Assembly: GCA_003483745.1 (NCBI GenBank)
Contig: DMYD01000025.1
Coordinates: 1,610 to 19,468 of the forward strand
Reading direction: 5' to 3'
Length of the DNA: 17,859 bases
DNA from: Roseburia sp.
Lineage (GTDB): Bacteria; Bacillota; Clostridia; Lachnospirales; Lachnospiraceae
The notes under the pieces are model-generated. The model had not been told where the DNA came from, did not search any database, and saw only the letters and a list, made by a program, of their open reading frames with translations. The position numbers were made by a program, and so were the translations under genes. This document shows, piece after piece, positions 12,447 through 17,859 of this stretch (position 1 is its first letter; every line of letters starts with the position of its first letter).

Positions 12447-12487
12447 CCTAAAATATGGACCTAAAATATGGACCCTCAAATATGGAC
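12447..12487. repeat. Three short direct repeats (AAATATGGAC)
   Basis: AAATATGGAC recurs at about 12451, 12464 and 12478, that is every 13-14 bases; the first two copies share the longer CCTAAAATATGGAC. This is the first part of a roughly 490-base stretch without a gene (12420-12909). It may be a protein-binding array. Confidence 0.6.
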
Positions 12488-12603
12488 AAATATACTTAAA
12501 AGCAAAAATTTCGAGAGGGAATTGATCTCTGGTTGTCGTACGCAAATTTATTGCTGAACGTATTATATCATATCGTAATGGAAATGAAAATTCGGGAATC
12601 TTG

Positions 12604-12718
12604 TTTACAAACCGGGACTTTCATTTACAAACCGGGAATCTCGGTTACAAAACAGGACTTTCATTTACAAACTGGGAGTCTTGGGTTACAAAGGGGATTC
12701 TCGGGTTACTATTTACCC
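12604..12718. repeat. Iteron-like tandem array, about 20-bp units in a 41-bp higher-order pattern
   Basis: Five head-to-tail units start with TTACAAA and continue with a CCGGGA-like core at 12604-12623, 12624-12644, 12645-12663, 12664-12685 and 12686-12705, with partial units on both sides (about 12586-12603 and 12706-12718). Units alternate in their ends: GGACTTTCA in the first and third, GGGA-x-TCT-YGG in the second and fourth. The array is therefore really two 41-bp dimers plus a fifth unit. There are no unique spacers, so it is not CRISPR. Iterons of a replication origin or an operator array of a lost element are the main options. A short frame reads through it (LQTGTFIYKPGISVTK...) but only reflects the repeats. 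Confidence 0.8.
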
Positions 12719-12787
12719 TCAAAAGCAAGGTTATGAATTTCTTTCTCACAAAGACTAATGACTTTTAAATGAAAATAATTAAAGCTC

Positions 12788-12825
12788 GCAAGAAAATGCG
12801 ATTATTTTGATTGCAAGAATAAGCG
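12788..12825. promoter_or_regulatory. 13-bp direct repeats overlapping the -35 region of the XRE gene
   Basis: GCAAGAAAATGCG (12788-12800) and GCAAGAATAAGCG (12813-12825) differ at two positions and start 25 bases apart. The second copy covers most of the -35 box. The first copy is also a CGCA/TGCG inverted repeat. It is a likely activator or repressor site. Confidence 0.45.
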
Positions 12826-12839
12826 TTTTGTACTATAAT
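12811..12839 (+). promoter_or_regulatory. Sigma-A promoter of the XRE-regulator gene
   Basis: TTGCAA (12811-12816), a 17-base spacer and consensus TATAAT (12834-12839) form a strong promoter about 65 bases before the regulator start at 12910. Confidence 0.85.
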
Positions 12840-12847
12840 TTAAAAAG

Positions 12848-12861
12848 TGAGTTTTTACTCA
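12848..12861. promoter_or_regulatory. Palindrome TGAGT-TTTT-ACTCA at the predicted transcription start
   Basis: The 5-bp arms lie 9 to 22 bases downstream of the -10 box, where a Cro/C1-type repressor would block its own promoter. It is a candidate autoregulatory operator for the XRE protein encoded just downstream. Confidence 0.5.
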
Positions 12862-12909
12862 ATTGTGACAAATATAACATGTCTATAGAAGAAGCCACGA
12901 GGTGTGAGA

Positions 12910-13119
12910 ATGAGAGTAAGTTACAATAAATTATGGAAGTTATTGGTAGACAAAAAGATGAGTAAAGCCGATTTGAGAAAGGCTGTAGATATTGCTCCGA
13001 ATACTCTTACAAAGATGCGTAAGGATGGAGAAGTGTCTATGAGTGTATTACTCAAGATTGCTACATATCTGGATTGCGATATTAGCGATATCTGTGAGTT
13101 TGTGAAAGATGAAGAATAA
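12910..13119 (+). CDS. Small XRE (Cro/C1-type) helix-turn-helix regulator
   Basis: 69 residues from the ATG at 12910, with GAGGTG five bases upstream; a GTG at 12904 is in frame but inside that site. MRVSYNKLWKLLVDKKMSKA, then LRKAVDIAPNTLTKMRKDGEVSMSVLLKIATYLDCDISDICEF, is a complete single-domain HTH_26/XRE protein. Such proteins often control an adjacent restriction or phage-defence operon in Lachnospiraceae. Here the next frame is the C-terminal shard of a DNA methyltransferase, which fits this. A strong promoter with palindrome and direct repeats lies upstream, so negative autoregulation is likely. It seems intact although its presumed target operon is mostly deleted. Confidence 0.9.
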   Translation: MRVSYNKLWKLLVDKKMSKADLRKAVDIAPNTLTKMRKDGEVSMSVLLKIATYLDCDISDICEFVKDEE

Positions 13120-13122
13120 ACC

Positions 13123-13443
13123 TTGTTGGAGAGTGCAAAATGGCAGAGTTATCTGCATAAGGCACAGAAGTATGTGGAGACTGCAATGCAAAGTGCCCAG
13201 TATACAATTGACAATGCAACATCTTCATCAGAGAAATCAAAAGCCACAAAGGCAGTAACAAAGTATACTAAACAGCTTGCAGAAATGAAGATATATGATG
13301 AAGCAATTGCTCATGTAGCCAATCAGAGAATCGAGATTGACTTGGATGATGGTGTAAAGGTAAATTACGCTAAATTCCAAGGCGTGGAAGTGGCACAGGA
13401 AGGTAAAAAAGCATTAAAAATTGATCTTTTGGCAAAAATATAA
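13123..13443 (+). pseudogene. C-terminal shard of a large adenine DNA methyltransferase (PglX/type IIG-like)
   Basis: About 106 residues, open from just after the XRE stop, without a start codon other than TTG and without a ribosome site. The first half is helical and charged (AQKYVETAMQSA, then SEKSKATKAVTKYTKQLAEMKIYDEAIAHVANQ). The end reads RIEIDLDDGVKVNYAKFQGVEV...LKIDLLAKI. DLDDGVKVNYAKF is the C-terminal signature that I associate with BREX PglX and related Eco57I-like methyltransferases of over 1,000 residues. The catalytic NPPY region is absent, so a deletion fused this tail behind the regulator at about 13120. BREX versus type IIG origin cannot be decided here. Confidence 0.65.
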
Positions 13444-13457
13444 AAGGAATGATAGAT

Positions 13458-14144
13458 ATGCAGTTAGTTACAGAACTGAAGGATTCGCTGTTTAATGATG
13501 ATATTGCCGATTTATGTATAGATTTAACAGAAATAGGCATAGATTCGGTAATGGATGATGGGGTTTTAGCAGAAGTACCTATAGCTAAAACAATTGTAGC
13601 ATTAAGTAAAACGGGATTGGCTATTCGTGAAAGGAACATGTTGAAGCAAACATTAACTTTTATCAGAGCATTTAATTCTGAAACAATTTCGGATGAGCAA
13701 TTGCAAAAGTATAAAGATAAAATGACTGATAATAAATATGCCGAAAAGGAATTAGGAAGAGTTGTATATTTACTTGATAGAAATATTGATAATGTTAAAT
13801 CTGCAATTCTTGGAAAAATCTTTAATGCATATGTTAATGGCAAAATGAGATGGGATAAATTTTGCGAATTGTCAGAAGTGAATGAAAGAATGTTTGTTAG
13901 TGATTATAAGATGTTATTAAGTGATGAGAAAATGCAATATACTAACGGAAATTATATCATAAGTAGGTTGATTGCATTAGGCATAATGGTGGAAAAAGAT
14001 GCTCCTAATGCTAGCAAAACATCTATTGAAATGTTCTGTAATATTAAAAAAAGTGATATAGATGTATTTAATAAATCTGATTATCAAATTACGAGTTTGG
14101 GAAAAGAGCTTATTAAATATTTGAATGTGGATTTTCGTGAGTAG
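13458..14144 (+). CDS. Uncharacterised protein resembling DUF4393/Abi-alpha
   Basis: 228 residues. The ATG at 13458 has AAAGGA about nine bases upstream, while the ATG at 13449 touches that site. The N-terminus is acidic, and a hydrophobic stretch AEVPIAKTIVALSKTGLAI is followed by RERNMLKQTLTFIRAFNS, then EKELGRVVYLLDRNIDNVKSAILGKIFNAYV and WDKFCELSEVNERMFVSDYKMLL. The ordering (short amphipathic or hydrophobic segment, then LLRQTL-F, then ELGR-x-x-LLD) recalls the DUF4393 (Abi-alpha) group linked to abortive infection; the assignment is tentative. It follows the methyltransferase shard by 14 bases and precedes the AlbA_2 gene, so it probably belonged to a defence operon. Base composition is clearly more AT-rich than the hyd genes. 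Confidence 0.6.
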   Translation: MQLVTELKDSLFNDDIADLCIDLTEIGIDSVMDDGVLAEVPIAKTIVALSKTGLAIRERNMLKQTLTFIRAFNSETISDEQLQKYKDKMTDNKYAEKELGRVVYLLDRNIDNVKSAILGKIFNAYVNGKMRWDKFCELSEVNERMFVSDYKMLLSDEKMQYTNGNYIISRLIALGIMVEKDAPNASKTSIEMFCNIKKSDIDVFNKSDYQITSLGKELIKYLNVDFRE

Positions 14145-14207
14145 TAAAATAGCAATTTGATTGTAATTGAGCAGATGCACTGCATAATTACGAAGGAGGT
14201 TTGGTGA

Positions 14208-15686
14208 TTGAAGGAAAAAGTTTTAGGAGAATTAAATCTTAAAGAAGACCATGAGCGAGAATGCAAATTAGCAACTGGTGGACTTCCTGAGAGTATATGG
14301 GAGACATACTCTTCCTTTGCTAATACCAATGGTGGCACGATTCTGCTTGGAATAAAGGAACACAGAGATTCTTTTACAGTTGAAGGACTGACAGATAAGC
14401 AAATTGTTAAGTATCAGAAGGATTTCTGGAGCACTTTAAATGACAGAAATAAGGTGTCAAAGAATATTTTGCTAAATCATCATGTGAGATCTGTAGCTGT
14501 CGGAGAAAAGAAAATACTAAGAATTGATGTTCCAGCAGCAGACAGACATGATAAGCCGGTATACATCGGGACAGATCCAATGAAAGGCACTTATAAAAGA
14601 GATTATGAAGGTGACTTTCTTTGCACCGAAGAGGCGGTTCGTGCGATGTTTGCAGATCAGAGAGATGTGTCTGGAGATGTGGAAGTGCTGGATGAGTTTG
14701 GATTGGATGTGCTGAATCAGGATACAATAAAAGGCTATAGAATCATTTTTGAACAGCTTCATAGTGGACATCCGTGGAATGCTTTGGAAAATGACGAGTT
14801 CCTTATGAAATTAAGGGCAGCAGCAAAGAATAAGAATGGTACATTATCTCCAACGATAGCAGGACTTTTATTCTTTGGAGAGGCTTATCATATTACTGAG
14901 GTTTTTCCAAATTATTTTCTGGATTATCGTGAGGAATGTGATGATAAAGCCGTGCGCTGGTTATTCCGGACACATTCTAACGAAGGTGATTGGAGCGGTA
15001 ATATATATGATTTTTTCTGCAAGGTGCGTACCAGAATGGACGATGATGTAGCAGTTCCATTTGCAAATAGACGAAATGGATATCGTGTAGATAGAGTGGA
15101 TGTGCATGATGCATTGGAAGAAGCATTGGCAAATGCACTGGCACATGCAAATTATTATGGCAGACGAGGAATCCTTGTTGTTAAAAAGGGAAAGGAACTT
15201 AGTATTTCCAATCCCGGTACGATCAGAGTAACAAAAGAAGAATTTTATGCAGGTGGCAATAGTGATCCACGAAATCCAAATATCTTAAAGATGTTTGGTT
15301 TTGTAAATGTTGGTGAGCGTGCTGGAAGTGGTGTCGATAAGATTATGACTGCATGGGCAGAACAAAATTGGAAAAAACCGGAATTTGATTTCTCAGAGCG
15401 CAGTGACAGGGTAACATTAAAGCTCGAAGTTGGACAAGTGGTATATATTCCGGGAGCTGCTGATATCAGAAATGAAAATACAAATCAAGCAAAAGAAATT
15501 GCTGTGTCAAAAGAAGATAAAATACTTGAGTATATCAGGCAGAATGGAAGTATTTCTTCCCAAAAAGCTGCTTATATAGGTGGTTATAAGTCAAAGACAG
15601 GAGCAAGAAAATTGCTTGATAAGATGATAGAAAAGGGATTGATTACGAAGATTGGAAATGGACCGGCAACTAAATATGTGATTTAG
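14208..15686 (+). CDS. AlbA_2 / Schlafen-type DNA-binding protein with GHKL-like ATPase and C-terminal winged helix
   Basis: 492 residues from a TTG start at 14208, supported by a perfect AAGGAGGT (14193-14200) eight bases away; no in-frame ATG is near. The N-terminal AlbA_2 domain shows EDHERECKLATGGLPESIWETYSSFANTNGGTILLGI (12-50) and GTYKRDYEGDFLCT. The C-terminal HATPase_c_4 part shows DALEEALANALAHANYYGRRG (about 302-322), NPGTIRV and GERAGSGVDKIM (about 369-380). The last 60 residues form a winged helix (ILEYIRQNGSISSQKAAYIGGY...LLDKMIEKGLI). This COG2865 arrangement suggests a transcriptional regulator or nucleic-acid-binding helper; such genes are frequent inside BREX and other defence clusters. 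It appears complete. A large inverted repeat starts at the base after its stop. Confidence 0.9.
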   Translation: MKEKVLGELNLKEDHERECKLATGGLPESIWETYSSFANTNGGTILLGIKEHRDSFTVEGLTDKQIVKYQKDFWSTLNDRNKVSKNILLNHHVRSVAVGEKKILRIDVPAADRHDKPVYIGTDPMKGTYKRDYEGDFLCTEEAVRAMFADQRDVSGDVEVLDEFGLDVLNQDTIKGYRIIFEQLHSGHPWNALENDEFLMKLRAAAKNKNGTLSPTIAGLLFFGEAYHITEVFPNYFLDYREECDDKAVRWLFRTHSNEGDWSGNIYDFFCKVRTRMDDDVAVPFANRRNGYRVDRVDVHDALEEALANALAHANYYGRRGILVVKKGKELSISNPGTIRVTKEEFYAGGNSDPRNPNILKMFGFVNVGERAGSGVDKIMTAWAEQNWKKPEFDFSERSDRVTLKLEVGQVVYIPGAADIRNENTNQAKEIAVSKEDKILEYIRQNGSISSQKAAYIGGYKSKTGARKLLDKMIEKGLITKIGNGPATKYVI

Positions 15687-15797
15687 TGGTCACATTACTA
15701 TTTATCGAACACTTTATAGAACACTATCGGACACTTTTGGGGTTATCGGATAAAAAGTGTTCGATAAGTGACCGGTAGTGACCATTTATCGGACACT
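15687..15797. repeat. Compound inverted and direct repeats directly after the AlbA_2 gene
   Basis: A perfect 14-bp inverted repeat, TTATCGAACACTTT (15702-15715) and AAAGTGTTCGATAA (15754-15767), lies inside an outer TGGTCAC (15687-15693) / GTGACCA (15778-15784) pair, so arms of about 30 bases are imperfectly complementary. Further copies of the motif TATCGGACACTT occur in direct orientation at about 15725-15737 and 15785-15797. No T run follows the stem. It may be an operator for the AlbA_2 or XRE protein, a transcript-end structure, or a recombination site. The rest of the gap to 15863 is featureless. Confidence 0.75.
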
Positions 15798-15863
15798 TAT
15801 TAGCATAGGCTGAATATAAATATTTGTGCAGACTATCTGCACAAATGGATTAGAAGGTGAAAT

Positions 15864-16089
15864 ATGGATTTACAGAACATACAGGATCAATTAAATACAG
15901 AATTTGCCAATTGTTGCAGTTTATCAGTGGGCAGATATACTTGGAGTAGAATATGAAAATGATGATTTATTTTTTACTGCAAAGGAACTTATATCTGCAA
16001 ATATAGATTTTGTCGATTGGAATCAATTGAAGGATATGCGATCAAACTTTCAGCGAAAAACTTTGCGTTTGAAGATGACAAAAAAATAG
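15864..16089 (+). pseudogene. Frame-broken gene remnant, start perhaps PglZ-like
   Basis: An ATG at 15864 behind GAAGGTGA opens MDLQNIQDQLNTEFA and then goes nonsense, stopping at 15956. From about 15895 the +1 frame continues as NLPIVAVYQWADILGVEYENDDLFFTAKEL...DFVDWNQLKDMRSNFQRKTLRLKMTKK to a TAG at 16089. The good ribosome site and the protein-like second frame argue for one gene broken by a frameshift or internal deletion near 15902-15912. The first 15 residues resemble the start of BREX PglZ proteins (LQ-x-IQ-x-QLN-x-EF), which would fit the PglX-like shard upstream. The second part is unrecognised and may be fused from elsewhere. Confidence 0.4.
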
Positions 16090-16119
16090 TCCCACTTTAT
16101 GCAGCGTTTTTGTTATAGC

Positions 16120-16147
16120 TAAAGCAGACCCGTTTTCTTACCGATAA
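16120..16147 (+). promoter_or_regulatory. Possible sigma-28 (FliA/SigD) promoter
   Basis: TAAA (16120-16123) and ACCGATAA (16140-16147), separated by 16 bases, fit the flagellar sigma consensus TAAA-N15-GCCGATAA with one mismatch in the -10. It lies 46 bases before the start at 16194. Confidence 0.45.
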
Positions 16148-16193
16148 TAACCTATATAACCAGAAACCGTTATGAAAAAGGGGAAAATAAGTG

Positions 16194-16646
16194 ATGTCAA
16201 TTACAGCAGTCGGCAGCAGTACAAACTATGCAGAACTTACATCGAGAATGTCAAAAGAGGGGCACCACGGCGATCTGACGATCGAACCGTTTATGGCAGA
16301 ACAGGTTGCAAAGGAGAAAAAAGCACCTTATTCGTCGATGGCGGAAAATGGGATGATCACATATAAGGGAGTTACATTCGTCTGTGATGATGATAACCAG
16401 TGCCTTTGTCTTGGGGATATGACGGACGAAAAAAATGTGCTGACGATCCCGTTGGAAAAGGGCGGATCTTTAAAGGTCAACCGAAATAATCTTGGGGATC
16501 TGTCGCATGCAATCGGCATGTTCTCACCGGAGGATGTTAACCGGATCCTGTCAGCGATCGCGCAGGATAACCAGTGCACACAGAAAATGTTTGAGATCGA
16601 AGATATGGAAAATGGTGGAAATGGAGATTTAAATGAACGATTTTAA
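16194..16646 (+). CDS. Conserved Lachnospiraceae hypothetical protein, possibly motility-regulon associated
   Basis: 150 residues from the ATG at 16194; GGGGA lies about ten bases upstream and the in-frame GTG at 16191 is also possible. The N-terminus is Ser/Thr/Gly-rich (MSITAVGSSTNYAEL). The second half is compact: GMITYKGVTFVCDDDNQCLCLGD, VLTIPLEKGGSLKVNRNNLGDLSHAIGMFSPEDVNRILSAIAQD. I recall similar YKGV-x-FVCD...MFSPEDVNRI proteins in flagellated Lachnospiraceae but know no function. No signal peptide or membrane segment is seen. The possible sigma-28 promoter upstream would place it in the motility or late regulon. Its last 14 bases overlap the dehydrogenase start, so the two are likely co-expressed. 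Confidence 0.8.
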   Translation: MSITAVGSSTNYAELTSRMSKEGHHGDLTIEPFMAEQVAKEKKAPYSSMAENGMITYKGVTFVCDDDNQCLCLGDMTDEKNVLTIPLEKGGSLKVNRNNLGDLSHAIGMFSPEDVNRILSAIAQDNQCTQKMFEIEDMENGGNGDLNERF

Positions 16647-17814
16647 TTATTATGCACCGACAAAAGTTGTGTTTGGAAAAGGTGCGGAACAAAATGTTGG
16701 AAAACTGGTGAAAGAGCAGAATTGCAAAAAAGTACTGATCCATTATGGAAGCGGCAGTGCCAGACGGTCCGGTCTGTTAGACAGGATCGAGGCAATTTTT
16801 GAGAAAGAGGGAATTGCATACACCGAATTAGGTGGTGTCGTTCCAAACCCGAGACTTTCATTAGTATATGAGGGAATCGGACTCTGTAAAAAAGAAAACG
16901 TGGATTTCATCCTTGCCGTCGGCGGAGGAAGTGTCATTGATTCTGCAAAGGCGATTGGCTATGGTGTTGCAAATGAGGGAGATGTATGGGATTTCTTTGA
17001 TTTTAAACGGAAACCGACCGCATGCCTGCCAATCGGCACAGTGCTTACGATCGCAGCAGCGGGAAGTGAGATGAGCGGCTCCTGCGTGATCACGAAAGAA
17101 GAGGGTGGTATGAAAAGAGGGTGCACGACAGATTACAGCAGATTAAAGTTTGCTGTTTTAAATCCGGAACTTACGCTGACGCTTCCGTCGTATCAGACGG
17201 CATGCGGGTGTACGGATATCCTGATGCACACAATGGAGCGTTATTTCAATCACAGTGAAAACATGGAACTGACCGACGGGATCAGCGAAGCGCTTATGCG
17301 CACAGTAATCAGAAATGCAAAAATCCTTGTAAAAGAGCCGGAAAATTATGATGCGCGTGCGGAAGTGATGTGGGCAGGAAGTCTTTCACACAATGGACTG
17401 ACCGGTTGCGGAACGGACGGTGGAGACTGGGCAACACACAAGTTAGAACATGAACTTGGCGGAATGTTTGATGTGGCACATGGAGCAGGACTTGCAGCAA
17501 TCTGGGGAAGCTGGGCACGTTATGTCTGCGGAGAGCGCATTGACCGCTTTGTGCAGTTTGCAGAGCGCGTCATGGATGTGACACCACAGGAGACAGAACA
17601 AAAGACGGCAGAGGCAGGCATCGCGGCGATGGAAGATTTCTACCGGGAGATAAAAATGCCAACATCCCTGGCAGAACTGGGCATTGCGCCAACGGATGAA
17701 CAGATCCGGGAACTGGCAGAAAAGTGTAATGCGGCGGTCAGAGGCAATCTTGGAAAAGTAAAACATCTGAATGTGGAAGACATGATCGCAATCTATACCG
17801 CAGCAAGAAGATAG
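16633..17814 (+). CDS. Iron-containing alcohol dehydrogenase (NAD(P)H-dependent butanol dehydrogenase / YqhD type)
   Basis: 393 residues, complete. MNDFNYYAPTKVVFGKG is the typical opening. GGGSVIDSAKAI (97-108) binds the dinucleotide phosphates, AAGSEMSG lies at about 140, and the metal ligands are visible as Asp195 and His199 (TDILMHTMER), His269 (ATHKLEHEL) and His283 (VAHGAGLA). It reduces aldehydes to alcohols with NAD(P)H in the cytoplasm, which in a fermenter helps re-oxidise cofactors; the substrate (butyraldehyde or others) is not decided by sequence. GGAG lies about ten bases before the ATG, inside the preceding gene. No terminator was seen in the 45 bases that remain after the stop. 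Confidence 0.95.
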   Translation: MNDFNYYAPTKVVFGKGAEQNVGKLVKEQNCKKVLIHYGSGSARRSGLLDRIEAIFEKEGIAYTELGGVVPNPRLSLVYEGIGLCKKENVDFILAVGGGSVIDSAKAIGYGVANEGDVWDFFDFKRKPTACLPIGTVLTIAAAGSEMSGSCVITKEEGGMKRGCTTDYSRLKFAVLNPELTLTLPSYQTACGCTDILMHTMERYFNHSENMELTDGISEALMRTVIRNAKILVKEPENYDARAEVMWAGSLSHNGLTGCGTDGGDWATHKLEHELGGMFDVAHGAGLAAIWGSWARYVCGERIDRFVQFAERVMDVTPQETEQKTAEAGIAAMEDFYREIKMPTSLAELGIAPTDEQIRELAEKCNAAVRGNLGKVKHLNVEDMIAIYTAARR

Positions 17815-17859
17815 AATGCAGATTTTAACGACTGTGAAGGGAGTATCCCAAAGTTTGTG

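Noticed and set aside
12604..12718. CRISPR array
   Set aside because: The units are contiguous with no unique spacers, only about 20 bases long, and no cas gene is present.
12533..12736. Open frame reading LQTGTFIYKPGISVTK... through the repeat array
   Set aside because: Its sequence is only a translation of the 20-bp repeats, the proposed start has no ribosome site, and the units vary in length (19-22), shifting the frame between repeats.
16172..16366. 64-residue frame starting MKKGKISDVNYSSR
   Set aside because: It overlaps out of frame with the better supported gene at 16194, and its composition is that of a shadow frame.

Overview
The window looks like a chromosomal stretch of a gut Lachnospiraceae (Clostridia, Bacillota), probably close to Roseburia. 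The pointers are a BspA-like leucine-rich-repeat protein tail, an [FeFe]-hydrogenase maturation locus with a TM1266-type regulator, strong AGGAGG ribosome sites, canonical sigma-A promoters and a possible sigma-28 (flagellar type) promoter. The genus is an inference; no rRNA or other marker is present.

Layout. (1) 1-336: 3' end of a BspA-like surface protein gene and its terminator. (2) About 340-3470: an AT-rich accessory island. It carries an apparently intact set of small genes predicted to deal with ADP-ribose (a YYQWY-motif protein, a NADAR-family glycohydrolase, a DUF3990 ADP-ribosyltransferase-like protein and an NSSFYY-motif protein). These are interleaved with wreckage of a type I restriction system (hsdS with its recognition core deleted, hsdR reduced to its first ~77 codons) and a nonsense-mutated, truncated integrase on the minus strand. 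(3) 3624-12210: the metabolic core. A sigma-A promoter with a GntR-like palindrome next to it drives hypB, a 909-residue Fe-S/flavin oxidoreductase and hypA. After a gap with a terminator come the TM1266-family gene, hydE, hydG and hydF. HydE, HydG and HydF build the H-cluster of [FeFe]-hydrogenase; HypA and HypB are nickel chaperones, yet hypC-hypF are absent here, so their partnership with the flavoprotein is the puzzling part. No hydrogenase structural gene lies in the window. (4) 12219-16089: a second decayed island. It has a gene tail with terminator, two arrays of short repeats, an XRE-type regulator with a clear promoter and palindrome, a C-terminal shard of a large (PglX/type IIG-like) DNA methyltransferase, a DUF4393-like protein, an AlbA_2/ATPase regulator followed by a striking inverted repeat, and a frame-broken remnant. 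(5) 16120-17814: a small conserved Lachnospiraceae protein behind a possible sigma-28 promoter, overlapping a complete iron-containing alcohol dehydrogenase.

How the parts work together. The core is redox and hydrogen metabolism typical of a fermenter: H-cluster assembly, a multi-centre flavoprotein and an alcohol dehydrogenase for disposal of reducing equivalents. The two islands on either side are anti-phage or toxin-antitoxin hotspots in different stages of decay. The best candidates for something undescribed are the DUF3990/NADAR gene set and the hypB-flavoprotein-hypA operon attached to [FeFe] maturases. All identifications come from reading motifs by eye; no database search was run.
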